64,000 nucleotides of DNA, taken from the NCBI GenBank assembly GCA_030651895.1, contig JAUSBR010000013.1:101956-165955 (forward strand), given 5' to 3'. The DNA comes from Sideroxyarcus sp. (GTDB lineage: Bacteria; Pseudomonadota; Gammaproteobacteria; Burkholderiales; Gallionellaceae). The notes beneath the pieces are model-generated. The model was not told where the DNA came from. It saw only the letters and a list, made by a program, of their open reading frames with translations, and ran no database searches. Positions within the stretch are counted from its first letter, which is position 1. The number at the start of each line of letters is the position of its first letter. The translations under genes and the position numbers were made by a program. Shown here piece by piece: positions 46,772 to 54,343 of this stretch.

Positions 46772-46995
46772 CGGGGAAGTCTTGCTCGAAGCCGGGCGAT
46801 GGCTTCCTCCCCAGGAACCGCAACGATCAGACCGGATTCCAGTTCGGCATCCCTTCGATCTGCTTCGCGCGCCCAAGCTTCCTCGACTTCGGGATCTATA
46901 TCAAGGCTGGCGATCAGCCGTTCAAGCAGGCGTGATCGATCAACCGGAGCTAACTTCAGAACTTCGGCTTCTAGAACTTCCAGGTTTGTGTTCAC
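46768..46995 (-). CDS. Antitoxin of the addiction-module (RelE/ParE-partner) family
   Basis: A 75-aa protein (MNTNLEVLEAEVLKLAPVD then RSRLLERLIASLD) with the pattern of the small addiction-module antitoxins that pair with ParE/RelE toxins. Start: GTG 46995 has GGAGG five bases upstream, whereas ATG 47007 has none. The stop overlaps the toxin start. With the toxin broken, this may be a free antitoxin. It is the left-most gene that lies next to a clear attC. Confidence 0.78.
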   Translation of the reverse strand: MNTNLEVLEAEVLKLAPVDRSRLLERLIASLDIDPEVEEAWAREADRRDAELESGLIVAVPGEEAIARLRARLPR

Positions 46996-47079
46996 GCTGG
47001 CCTCCATTGCGGTAGATGCTTGATAAGTCGCAGTTTACCATGGCGAGCGAAATCATTGCCGCGAGGGTTTTTGCATGCT

Positions 47080-47142
47080 GTCTGACGTAAAATTAACCGG
47101 CTCCGCGCTTTTTCGGAGTCCGGTTTGAATGTTGGGTTGGGC
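47080..47142 (-). repeat. attC-like recombination site
   Basis: On the minus strand it begins GCCCAAC and ends GTCAGAC, 63 bp, imperfectly complementary. The inner arms AACCGGACTCCG (47114-47125) and CGGAGCCGGTT (47095-47105) pair over 11 bp with one extrahelical base, a hallmark of integron attC sites. A TTAATTTTACG segment before R' is also typical. Confidence 0.8.
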
Positions 47143-47203
47143 ATGTTGTCACCACGCTTTGAAATCAGGAACCTTGAGGCCACCCTACCTGGCTTAGCGA
47201 ATC

Positions 47204-47716
47204 TTATCGGACCAAGGCATAGAGAACCTGGTCTATCAACTGACAGTCCTTGAGAACACTCTTTCGGAGCAGGCCTTCCCGCTCGAAGCCCGCTTTTTCG
47301 AGGACTCGCATGGAAGCCGCATTCCATGCAAACACTGGCGCCTCAAGGCGTACCAGCCCGAAACGGTTCAGCGCATATTCAGAGGCGGCACGAACCGCAG
47401 CAGTCATGATTCCGCGTCCCCAATACTGCTCTCCCAACCAATATCCGAACTGCGCGGACTTGGCGAAGATGCCTTCCCCAAGATCCACCCCAACGCCGCC
47501 AATCGCAATGCCGTCCACTTCAATAGCCCAGTGAGTAGGTTCAGGCATGGCTGCAAGCAAAGAGAACCAGAATTCGGCGTCGGCTTGCGTATAAGGGTGT
47601 GGAAACCGGTGGTGAAGATTTCGCCAAACGTTTCGATTGTTGGCCACAGCAATCAGGGCTGCCTCATCACTGGTCTGCCAGTCTCGAATTGCACACAGTC
47701 CGCATTCTATTCGCAT
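47204..47716 (-). CDS. GNAT-family N-acetyltransferase (RimJ/RimL-like)
   Basis: A 170-aa GNAT protein of the RimJ/RimL group. FPHPYTQADAEFWF, HWAIEVDGIAIGGVGVDL, FGYWLGEQYWGRGIMTAAV (acetyl-CoA loop) and AWNAASMRVLEKAGFEREG are clear. The substrate cannot be given; protein N-termini or small amines are typical. The ATG lies inside the R' end of the attC site at 47713, and another attC follows its stop, so it is a classical single-gene cassette. Confidence 0.85.
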   Translation of the reverse strand: MRIECGLCAIRDWQTSDEAALIAVANNRNVWRNLHHRFPHPYTQADAEFWFSLLAAMPEPTHWAIEVDGIAIGGVGVDLGEGIFAKSAQFGYWLGEQYWGRGIMTAAVRAASEYALNRFGLVRLEAPVFAWNAASMRVLEKAGFEREGLLRKSVLKDCQLIDQVLYALVR

Positions 47717-47782
47717 AACTCAGCATCCCGTTGAGAAGCAAAACGATTGAAGTAACCGGCCACCTTGAGCGCCGCGTTATGT
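47713..47782 (-). repeat. attC-like recombination site
   Basis: A 70-bp site on the minus strand, ACATAAC ... GTTATGC, with GCGGCGCTCAAGG after R''. The upstream gene's TAA is within R'' and the next gene's ATG is within R', as seen in tightly packed cassettes. Confidence 0.65.
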
Positions 47783-48343
47783 TGCATGGTAACGGTAAAC
47801 CCCATACTCCCAATATCTTCTGGGCGCTTTTGCGGGACCAGACCATCCCATATTTATGAGATATCGGGCGACAAACCAGTTCAAAGAACCATGCCCCACG
47901 AACAACACCTTGCCGTGTTCAGAGGCCAATTCCGTCAAGCGCTCCGCACAACTGCGCGCCCTTGCCCTTGCCTCTCCAAATGATTCTGCGTTCCCTGAGT
48001 ATCCCGCTGCCCACAAAAGCCTGAACACGACTGCCCACGTTCTCGGGGATAAATGCGGGAAGCGCCAATTTGCGTGAGGCATATCGAATTCCCGAAACAT
48101 AGATTCGCAAACGTCAATGTCTTCCAGTCCCAGGGCTTTGGCAGATTCCAATGAACGGGGGAGATTGCTGCACACCACGAAGGCACACTTCTTCGCCTGC
48201 TCAATTGCGTCTTGCGATGGCGCGCATCCAACATTGATACCTGCCTCGTTGTATGCGGAAACCCACTGACCAAACTCGGTGGCACTCAAACGCTGTTCTT
48301 GATCAATCACTGGCATTCCGTGCCTCAGCAAGACAATTTCCAC
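47777..48343 (-). CDS. Histidine phosphatase-family protein
   Basis: A 188-aa member of the phosphoglycerate-mutase-like histidine phosphatases: MEIVLLRHGMP with the catalytic His in RHG, CSNLPRSLESAKALG, and LFVGHGSLNWF with the second His. The start is GTG 48343, with AAGGA 6 nt upstream. It lies 3 bp after the ArsN2-like gene and ends in an attC. Substrate unknown. Confidence 0.82.
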   Translation of the reverse strand: MEIVLLRHGMPVIDQEQRLSATEFGQWVSAYNEAGINVGCAPSQDAIEQAKKCAFVVCSNLPRSLESAKALGLEDIDVCESMFREFDMPHANWRFPHLSPRTWAVVFRLLWAAGYSGNAESFGEARARARSCAERLTELASEHGKVLFVGHGSLNWFVARYLINMGWSGPAKAPRRYWEYGVYRYHAT

Positions 48344-48346
48344 ACA

Positions 48347-48856
48347 CTATCCTTTTGGAACAGAGCGCGAAGCCAACGGCGCGTCCAGACTCGTGGAGAG
48401 CGCCCCGTCGACCGCAGGGTTGTCCCGCGCGGCGACGCACTTGGAAAGAAACGCCGACGAAGCGGGACAAAGACTTGAAAACTGCGAAGTTGCCTGAATG
48501 GCCGCAGGCGCTTCGTCGCGTAAGGCGGGCAAGTACCCAAGGCCAAGAAAGAACTGCTTGGCCGTAGTGGTGAGAAGAAACAATGACTCCACGCCATGGG
48601 CAGCCGCCCATGACTCCGCAAATGTAACCAACTCGCGCGCATATCCGCGTTTGCGGGTAGCGGGATGAACAGCGAGGGAGCGCAGCAAGCCAAACGGCGG
48701 ATAGAGTTCGAGTCCAATGACTGCTGTTAAAGCACCAGCATCGCGGATGCCGAAGAATTGAAGCGGCGATGAGAGCGAAATATCGGCAATTGGCAATTCG
48801 TTCTCAGCCAAAAGCGCAGAGACTTCTTCGATGGAGGAGATGGGTTCTATGTGCAT
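48347..48856 (-). CDS. ArsN2-like GNAT acetyltransferase with C-terminal extension
   Basis: A 169-aa GNAT protein resembling ArsN2, a family often found in arsenic resistance loci: FFGIRDAGALTAVIGLELY, PPFGLLRSLAVHPATRKRGY, LFLLTTTAKQFFLGLGY, then RDEAPAAIQAT and LCPASSAFLSK, where family members usually end. About 30 extra residues follow. Their DNA (48350-48440) has attC-like elements (GGACAACCCTGCGGTCGA, GACGCGCCGTTGGC), so the tail may be translated recombination-site remnant. Start ATG 48856, taken for the family N-terminus. Confidence 0.75.
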   Translation of the reverse strand: MHIEPISSIEEVSALLAENELPIADISLSSPLQFFGIRDAGALTAVIGLELYPPFGLLRSLAVHPATRKRGYARELVTFAESWAAAHGVESLFLLTTTAKQFFLGLGYLPALRDEAPAAIQATSQFSSLCPASSAFLSKCVAARDNPAVDGALSTSLDAPLASRSVPKG

Positions 48857-48864
48857 GGGGTGCG

Positions 48865-48891
48865 GGCTAACGCGCAAGTGCAGGGTTATGC
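48865..48891 (-). repeat. Truncated attC-like site
   Basis: GCATAAC (R''-like) and GTTAGCC (R'-like) flank CCTGCACTTGCGC; total 27 bp, too short for a working attC. It lies between the DUF4238 and ArsN2-like genes and is probably a collapsed site. Confidence 0.5.
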
Positions 48892-48918
48892 CTGTAGCGG
48901 GACTGGCGCTGCTTGGCC

Positions 48919-49797
48919 TCAAGATAATTCTCCTTGCCTCAGCGTAGCTTCGTTATCCGCAACAAATAGCTCATGCGCGAGACGGGCCAGCTTCCAATTG
49001 GTGTTCCTTACTATGGCGGCGTCCCAGACAACTCCGTGGCTCAAAGCCACGGTACTACTTTGAGCAGTAGGTTTCTCGAGAACGGTCAGCGGCTTTGCTG
49101 AGCGGCACTCCGGATGCCGCATGAGCAGAAGCTTTCGCGAACTGAGAGGAAAGAAGACTATCGTACCTGCGAGACCGACGCCTGGTTCTGCGGGGGGCGG
49201 GCATGCAGAGTTGTAGAAAGAGACAGGGCTGTCAGTCGTGATGAAGGAGGAGCCTGCTTCTGCCTCGATAATCTCCCATTCCATACGAGCCAGCCATGGA
49301 TGAATACTTCCGATCGCCATACGCATGTAGTCGAACCGGGCGGAGTCCTTCATGGTGAGTTGAAATGCGCTGGAATTAATCTGTGTTGTTATATCGGCTG
49401 GCGCGAGCCTGAGGATAGTTTCGCGCATAAGATCTTTTGCCAAAGCAGCTTGTCGTGGGACACGAATCCTTTGAAGCTCCATGTATACCAGCAGCGTGGC
49501 GGCGTATTCGTCCGTTAGATTTCCAGGGGTTTCGATAAGACAATCAATGACGGACTTTATTTTGTCCTCAATTCCAGACGCAAGGCCATTCTCAAGAATA
49601 TTGGGATTGATCCCCGACGGCGCCCATGCTTGGCGATAGTAAGCGTCGATCTTCATGATCTTCTTCGGTATTTGATAGCGCGTTTGGTTGCGCGCAGTAT
49701 CGCGTATGTGCAGGTAACCGTTTGAATCGGTGAAGCGCTTCAGATATGACTCTGGCACAAAGTGATGGCTCTTCGGTGTGTTCTGTATACGGGACAT
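48919..49797 (-). CDS. DUF4238-family protein
   Basis: A 292-aa protein whose start, PKSHHFVPESYLKRFTD, is the hallmark of DUF4238. A later FITTDSPVSFYN segment is also typical. The domain has no established enzymatic role; it is common on mobile and accessory DNA, and an HxH-type motif suggests metal binding or nuclease-like chemistry, which is inference. It ends in a degenerate site and starts 5 bp from the attC at 49802, so it fits a cassette. Confidence 0.8.
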   Translation of the reverse strand: MSRIQNTPKSHHFVPESYLKRFTDSNGYLHIRDTARNQTRYQIPKKIMKIDAYYRQAWAPSGINPNILENGLASGIEDKIKSVIDCLIETPGNLTDEYAATLLVYMELQRIRVPRQAALAKDLMRETILRLAPADITTQINSSAFQLTMKDSARFDYMRMAIGSIHPWLARMEWEIIEAEAGSSFITTDSPVSFYNSACPPPAEPGVGLAGTIVFFPLSSRKLLLMRHPECRSAKPLTVLEKPTAQSSTVALSHGVVWDAAIVRNTNWKLARLAHELFVADNEATLRQGELS

Positions 49798-49801
49798 GCA
49801 G

Positions 49802-49864
49802 GCCTAACGGTGGCAAGGGGCGAGCCAGCGACCAATGGCAGAGAACTTGAGCGCAGGGTTATGT
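49802..49864 (-). repeat. attC-like recombination site
   Basis: A 63-bp site on the minus strand: ACATAACCCTGCGCTCAAG ... CCGTTAGGC. R' (GTTAGGC) is a perfect consensus. The stop codon of the HEPN-like gene is in R''. The central stem is poorly paired, so activity is uncertain. Confidence 0.7.
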
Positions 49865-50317
49865 GTTGACATTGATTACGAGCCAGTTTTCAAAATCTTG
49901 TTGGTTGCCAATAGTTACGCCAAGTTCCTTTGCATTAAAGAGTGCCCTCCGAATCATCATATATGCGTCATCAAATGGGTGCAGTTCGACAACAACTTCA
50001 TCAGTCTTATTGTGGTGCTTCAACGCATTCCTCGCCGAGTTCCATAAATTGAAAATTTGATTCGCTGGCCTTCCACCCATCACACAAAGACCAGTCTTTT
50101 CACGAATTTTCTGAATTTCATCAATCGAAATCTCAGCTATTGAGGGGCGACCGGTCTGATTTAGAAGGCGTGCAAATATTTCTTCGGCAGCACCAGCCAG
50201 CGTAATGCACGAAATATATTTCTCAGCGAGAAACAGATTTATCGCTTCAACGAGTTGGGCTCGCGCAATCTCGCGCTTATCAATCTGCACTGGCGCTTCA
50301 AGTCGAAGTCCGCTCAT
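49859..50317 (-). CDS. HEPN-like domain protein
   Basis: A 152-aa helical protein. The segment LVEAINLFLAEKYISCITLAG followed by AAEEIFARLL and the motif RNALKH (R96-x4-H101) fit a HEPN domain, where R-x4-6-H is the RNase active site in many toxin and defence proteins. No partner nucleotidyltransferase (MNT) lies next to it. It could be a solitary RNase toxin, an immunity-type gene or an inactive relative. ATG 50317 is preferred over TTG 50332. An attC ends the gene. Confidence 0.65.
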   Translation of the reverse strand: MSGLRLEAPVQIDKREIARAQLVEAINLFLAEKYISCITLAGAAEEIFARLLNQTGRPSIAEISIDEIQKIREKTGLCVMGGRPANQIFNLWNSARNALKHHNKTDEVVVELHPFDDAYMMIRRALFNAKELGVTIGNQQDFENWLVINVNT

Positions 50318-50326
50318 GGCTTTGAC

Positions 50327-50422
50327 GCACAACGTTCAGTTTGAGGGGAGGCCAGGCGCCGTAGTCGACAGGGAGCCGAGAAGCGCAGTTTCCCGTCCGC
50401 CCCTTCTGAGCGATGATTAGGT
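50327..50422 (-). repeat. attC-like recombination site
   Basis: A 96-bp site on the minus strand: ACCTAAT CATCGCTCAGA..., then CTCAAACTGAACGTTGTGC at the R' end. Arms near both ends (CAGAAGGGGCGG and GCCTCCCCTCAA) pair imperfectly. R' deviates from GTTRRRY at one base. Confidence 0.65.
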
Positions 50423-50441
50423 GACGGTGGGTAAAGGGTCA

Positions 50442-51458
50442 TCATGCGCCAGGACCCATTTGAGAAAGTTTCTTTAGAGCGAAACGCCCCCTCGCCGCTA
50501 CTGCTGGGTGGGAATCCGAAGCAAGCATGGTAGCCATCTGGAATGCGACAGAACTAATCGTGCCAGACTCACGAATGAGTACGTCTGCGGCAACCCTTCG
50601 CACAATGGCTGATCGATCGACTGATGCGGCTCGCAACGTTTCCTCAAGAGGGATTTTGACAGACAGAGGGCGATCACAGAGCATCGGCTTAAGGTAACCT
50701 TTGCAATAGCGTATGTCCGTCCACTCCCATTTTCGTCCGGCTAGCCAGACCACTTTCCCGTCTAGGAGGAATTTGTATGCCTTTGCTCTTACCGACGGTT
50801 GGATGGCGCTACTTGCGATTTCAGGAAAATCTGCATCCAACACAGGTGTTTGCCCCGCCTGAGCTAGAACTGAAGCTAATGGCCCAGCGGTCGCAGATAC
50901 AAGGCGCGATTTGAGAGAGTGGGTTACCGCTTCAATCGAAGCAATTCTCAACAAAGCTTGCTTGCCTTCGGTATCCATGCGCCCCCATGAACTCCAATGA
51001 GGAAAGACAGCGCATAGAACGTCCACAACGTCTTCTGGATTTGAGGCAACTGCAATTGATGGCAACTGATCACGAGCTGCTGAACGCACTTGAGGTACCC
51101 AATCGTTGAGACGACGGGCAGCCATTGCAAGAAAGAACCGATTGGGGGCTGCCCCTGACAGTATGCGGAGTGTTCGTTCGCGCTTAAAACCATCACCACT
51201 GCATAGGTCAATCCACGTTAGAAATGGTGCTGGCCGGGCCCAGAACTTCCACTTGGCAGGTTTGGAATTTGCAGAGGCCAGATGGAGCCCCGTGCGGATT
51301 AGACGTTCCCAATTACCCAAATTCGACAAAGGTAGACGCGACGTCGCTTCGACCAATGCGGACATATCAGCAACCACTTTTCTGCCGGAGGTGAGCGAAC
51401 TGGCGAACTGGCTGACTGCAGTTAGAACGCGATCTTCCATTTCTCGTTGCAGCGACAT
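50442..51458 (-). CDS. HEAT-like helical repeat protein, unknown function
   Basis: A 338-aa soluble, mainly helical protein. Repeating units such as RRLNDWVPQVRSAARDQLPSI, DRSAIVRRVAADVLIRES and DSHPAVAARGRFALKKL resemble HEAT repeats. No catalytic motif is seen. Such proteins serve as binding scaffolds. It lies between two attC-like sites and is unusually large for a cassette gene. Confidence 0.65.
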   Translation of the reverse strand: MSLQREMEDRVLTAVSQFASSLTSGRKVVADMSALVEATSRLPLSNLGNWERLIRTGLHLASANSKPAKWKFWARPAPFLTWIDLCSGDGFKRERTLRILSGAAPNRFFLAMAARRLNDWVPQVRSAARDQLPSIAVASNPEDVVDVLCAVFPHWSSWGRMDTEGKQALLRIASIEAVTHSLKSRLVSATAGPLASVLAQAGQTPVLDADFPEIASSAIQPSVRAKAYKFLLDGKVVWLAGRKWEWTDIRYCKGYLKPMLCDRPLSVKIPLEETLRAASVDRSAIVRRVAADVLIRESGTISSVAFQMATMLASDSHPAVAARGRFALKKLSQMGPGA

Positions 51459-51469
51459 GGGTCCCCGCC

Positions 51470-51556
51470 TTCTAACACAAAGTTAACCTGCGCTGCTCGG
51501 CATTATTGCGCAGCGTCCAGCGACCAAAGGGCGCGAGGTCGAGCGCCGGGTTAGGC
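51470..51556 (-). repeat. attC-like recombination site (best match)
   Basis: An 87-bp site on the minus strand: GCCTAACCCGGCGCTCGACC ... GGTTAACTTTGTGTTAGAA. R'' and the CCGGCGCTCGAC segment match well-known attC sequences, and the CGACGCTGCGC / GCAGCGC-type inner arms can pair. The stop codon of the next gene lies in R''. Confidence 0.82.
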
Positions 51557-51877
51557 TGGTGGTAGGAAGTCATGGCTTTCACAGCGCGAGTAAACAACAA
51601 TGTCGAGGTTATCGGGTTTCGCCGGTAGTGTAAGAACTCGATAATCCTCCTTAATGCCTGAAAGACGGTATGGAAGACCGGCTTCCAATTCCGTGAGCAC
51701 GCATGACATGTTCTCAAGAATCGGCTCCCGAGGTTCTGAGTCGAAATGAACACGGAAAAGAAGAAGCTTGGTTAACGGATCAAGTTCGAATGAAATTGCA
51801 CGGATGCCTTGAGAGATCATGCCGAGCAAGGCAACTTGCGCAGCGGCCCGGAGTTGGAGTTCTTCAAGGGATCGCAT
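51551..51877 (-). CDS. Hypothetical cassette-encoded protein
   Basis: A 108-aa soluble protein (MRSLEELQLRAAAQVALLG, then ISFELDPLTKLLLFRVHFD). I do not recognise the family; the alternating strands and helix suggest a small alpha/beta fold. ATG 51877 lies three bases after the R' end of the attC-like site at 51881; a longer frame from 51928 runs through that site. It is the first complete gene on the smpB side of the array. Confidence 0.65.
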   Translation of the reverse strand: MRSLEELQLRAAAQVALLGMISQGIRAISFELDPLTKLLLFRVHFDSEPREPILENMSCVLTELEAGLPYRLSGIKEDYRVLTLPAKPDNLDIVVYSRCESHDFLPPA

Positions 51878-51880
51878 TGA

Positions 51881-51985
51881 GTTCAACGTGAAATGAAAAA
51901 TAGATGCGAAGCGCAACAATACCGACAATTTCGACCCGCCAGCGCAAACCTTGGCGTCCTGATCAGTCTTTTCATACCGTTAGCC
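51881..51985 (-). repeat. attC-like site and remnant of a further cassette
   Basis: A 105-bp site on the minus strand, GGCTAAC ... CATTTCACGTTGAAC; R' (GTTGAAC) fits GTTRRRY and ATGAAAA/TTTTCAT arms pair. The TAA in R'' closes a short frame ending KWKDGEIVG at 51981-52038, which looks like the 3' end of a deleted cassette gene. From there to smpB (52039-52118) nothing is recognised. Confidence 0.5.
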
Positions 51986-52118
51986 AACAATTTCACCGTC
52001 CTTCCATTTCAGGGAAACCAAAAACTCTGCGGATGCGAGTCAAGGTTGTTTCCCAGAATCCCCACAGCGTCAGTCCGTATTAAACGCCTTATCCAGATCG
52101 CGGGCAACTACGCGGGTT

Positions 52119-52568
52119 TTAGCGCCGCGCCTTCTTCATCGCATTGGCTGCTTCGCGCTTTGAGTCCTTTTCCCGCTCGGTGGCTCTCTTGTCATGCTCT
52201 TTCTTGCCCTTCGCCAGACCGATCTCCAGTTTGACGTGGCTGCCCTTGTAGTGCATGTCCAGCGGCATGATGGTGTAGCCCGCGCGCTGTACTTTGCCGA
52301 TGAGTTTGTCGATTTCGTGCTTGTGCATCAACAGTTTGCGGGTGCGGACGGGGTCGGGGTGGATGTGGGTGGAGGCGTTGAGCAGGGGGCTGATGTGCGA
52401 GCCGAACAGGTACAGCGCGCCGTCCATGATGGTGACGTAGGCTTCCTTGAGTTGTGCCCGACCGGCGCGTATGGCTTTGACTTCCCAGCCTTCCAGCATG
52501 ATGCCGGCTTCATGTTTTTCTTCAATGAAGTACTCGTGGTAGGCCTTTTTGTTCTGAATGATGCTCAT
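52119..52568 (-). CDS. smpB: SsrA-binding protein SmpB
   Basis: SmpB (149 aa) delivers tmRNA to stalled ribosomes. [37 protein letters not shown] and a basic tail [20 protein letters not shown] are typical. The start ATG 52568 gives the family N-terminus (MSIIQNKKA). The gene is divergent from ratA, as in many proteobacteria. The cassette array begins right after its 3' end. Confidence 0.97.
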   Translation of the reverse strand: MSIIQNKKAYHEYFIEEKHEAGIMLEGWEVKAIRAGRAQLKEAYVTIMDGALYLFGSHISPLLNASTHIHPDPVRTRKLLMHKHEIDKLIGKVQRAGYTIMPLDMHYKGSHVKLEIGLAKGKKEHDKRATEREKDSKREAANAMKKARR

Positions 52569-52632
52569 TTGGGTGAGTTTTGCGGTTGGTTGCGATATTC
52601 TACCAGCCTTTGATTGGCGGCTCGGTAAAGCA

Positions 52633-53070
52633 ATGGCTCTGGTAGAGAAAACGGTGTTGGTTCCGCATACGGCGGAGCAGATGTTCAAGCTGGTGGACGA
52701 GGTGGAGGAGTATCAGCAGTTCCTGCCTTGGTGCGGCGGCGGCTACGTCAACGAGATGCAGGGCACGACCATGCATGCCACAGTGCATATCGATTTTCAC
52801 CATATCAAGCAGAAATTCAGTACCAAAAACAAGCGCAATCCGCCGCACCAGATCGACATTGAGCTGCTGGATGGACCGTTCAAACATCTGGACGGGAGCT
52901 GGCGATTCATCCCTTTGAACGATGAAGCCTGTAAAATAGAGTTTCGCCTGCATTACGAGTTTTCCAACAAATTGCTGGAAAAGCTGGTGGGGCCGGTGTT
53001 CCATCATATTGCCGACAGCTTCGTGGATGCCTTTATCCACCGCGCAGACAAGGTTTACGTAAAAAAATGA
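52633..53070 (+). CDS. ratA: RatA/Coq10-like START-domain protein
   Basis: A 145-aa SRPBCC-fold protein ([45 protein letters not shown]). The family includes E. coli RatA, proposed to interfere with 70S formation, and mitochondrial Coq10, a ubiquinone-binding protein. Start ATG 52633; the upstream frame overlaps smpB. Overlaps rnfH by 4 nt. Confidence 0.92.
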   Translation: MALVEKTVLVPHTAEQMFKLVDEVEEYQQFLPWCGGGYVNEMQGTTMHATVHIDFHHIKQKFSTKNKRNPPHQIDIELLDGPFKHLDGSWRFIPLNDEACKIEFRLHYEFSNKLLEKLVGPVFHHIADSFVDAFIHRADKVYVKK

Positions 53071-53381
53071 GCGAAGAGAAGATCAAAATAGAGCTGGTTT
53101 ATGCCCTGCCTACGGAGCAGCAGTTGTTCAAGATCGAGGTGCCCAAGGGGGCGACCATCGCTGAAGCCGTGCGGCTTTCGGGCATTCTGGCCAAGTATCC
53201 CGAGATCGACCCGGAAAAGGGCAAGTTCGGCATTTTCGGCAAATTGAGCAAGATCGACACTGTAGTGCGCGAAAAAGACCGCATCGAAATCTATCGCCCG
53301 CTGATCGCCGACCCCAAAGAGGTGCGCCGCAAGCGTGCCGAAGAGGGTAAGCCGATGAAAAAGGGCGGCGGCGACCTCTGA
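53067..53381 (+). CDS. rnfH: RnfH-family ubiquitin-like protein
   Basis: A 104-aa UPF0125/RnfH protein (beta-grasp fold; IELVYALPTEQQLFKIEVP, VREKDRIEIYRPLIADPKEVRRKRA) with a basic C-terminus. It normally sits after ratA, as here. Its role is unclear; the name comes from its association with rnf genes in Rhodobacter. Confidence 0.92.
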   Translation: MSEEKIKIELVYALPTEQQLFKIEVPKGATIAEAVRLSGILAKYPEIDPEKGKFGIFGKLSKIDTVVREKDRIEIYRPLIADPKEVRRKRAEEGKPMKKGGGDL

Positions 53382-54232
53382 TGCTCGATTATGACTTGCA
53401 CTGCCATTCCAATCTTTCCGACGGAACGCTCACGCCGACCGAACTGGTAGCGCGCGCCGCCGGACGCGAGGTGAAGGTGCTGGCGCTGACCGATCACGAC
53501 GATGTGGCCGGTCTGGCGGAAGCGGCACGAGCCGCCGCCGAATACGGCATCGAACTCATCAACGGCGTCGAAGTCTCCGTTACCTGGCGCAAACACACTG
53601 TGCACATCGTCGGTCTGCGCATCGACCCCAATAATCCCGTGCTGATCGAAGGATTGCGCGGTATCCGCAGTGGCCGCAGGCATCGCGCCGAGCTGATGGC
53701 GGAATCGCTGGCGCGTTGCGGTATCGGCGGCGTGCTGGAAGGCGCCATGCGCTATGCCTCCAACCCGGACATGATCGGCCGCACCCATTTTGCGCGCTAC
53801 ATGGTCGAAGCCGGGCACTGCAAAGACGTGCGCAGCGTGTTCAATCGCTATCTGGTCAAAGGCAAGCCCGGCTATGTGCCGCACGAGTGGGCGAATCTGC
53901 AGGATGCAATCTCGTGGATACGCGCGGCGGGTGGTATCGCCGTGATGGCGCATCCCGGCCGCTACACCGCCGGACGCAAACCGATGGGTCGCACAACCTT
54001 GCTCGAATTGCTGCAGGAGTTCGTCGAGCTTGGGGGGCAAGGGATCGAAGTGGTGAGCGGCAGCCACACGCCGCCGCAATTTGCCGAGTTCGCGCGCTAC
54101 GCCAAGGAATTCGGTTTGCTGTGTTCCTGCGGTTCGGATTTCCACGGGCCGGAAGAGAGTTATCGCGATCTCGGGCGCTTGCCGGATTTTCCGCTGGAAT
54201 GTGTTCCGGTGTGGACTGCCTGGGAAAAATAA
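53381..54232 (+). CDS. PHP-domain phosphoesterase, RNase AM-like
   Basis: A 283-aa PHP-family metalloenzyme like E. coli YciV/RNase AM (3',5'-nucleoside bisphosphate phosphatase and 5'-3' exonuclease). Metal motifs DLHCHSNLSDG, LTDHDD, a central HFARYMVEAGH, AHPGRY, and SGSDFHG-like CGSDFHGPEE. TGATG overlap with rnfH. It precedes yciO, the same pairing as in enterobacteria. Confidence 0.92.
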   Translation: MLDYDLHCHSNLSDGTLTPTELVARAAGREVKVLALTDHDDVAGLAEAARAAAEYGIELINGVEVSVTWRKHTVHIVGLRIDPNNPVLIEGLRGIRSGRRHRAELMAESLARCGIGGVLEGAMRYASNPDMIGRTHFARYMVEAGHCKDVRSVFNRYLVKGKPGYVPHEWANLQDAISWIRAAGGIAVMAHPGRYTAGRKPMGRTTLLELLQEFVELGGQGIEVVSGSHTPPQFAEFARYAKEFGLLCSCGSDFHGPEESYRDLGRLPDFPLECVPVWTAWEK

Positions 54233-54236
54233 AAAT

Positions 54237-54317
54237 GTAGGTTGGGCAAAGCGCAGCGTGCCCAACGTAAAAAGGCATTGGTTAAATGTTGGGCACGCTG
54301 CGCTCTGCCCAACCTAC
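54237..54317. repeat. Paired GTAGGTTGGGCA palindromes
   Basis: GTAGGTTGGGCAAAGCGCAG... (54237-54267) and its near-complement (54288-54317, ending GCCCAACCTAC) form a large inverted repeat with hairpins in each arm. Same type as 44180. Confidence 0.85.
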
Positions 54318-54343
54318 GACGTTCGATTTAATTACGAGTAAAA

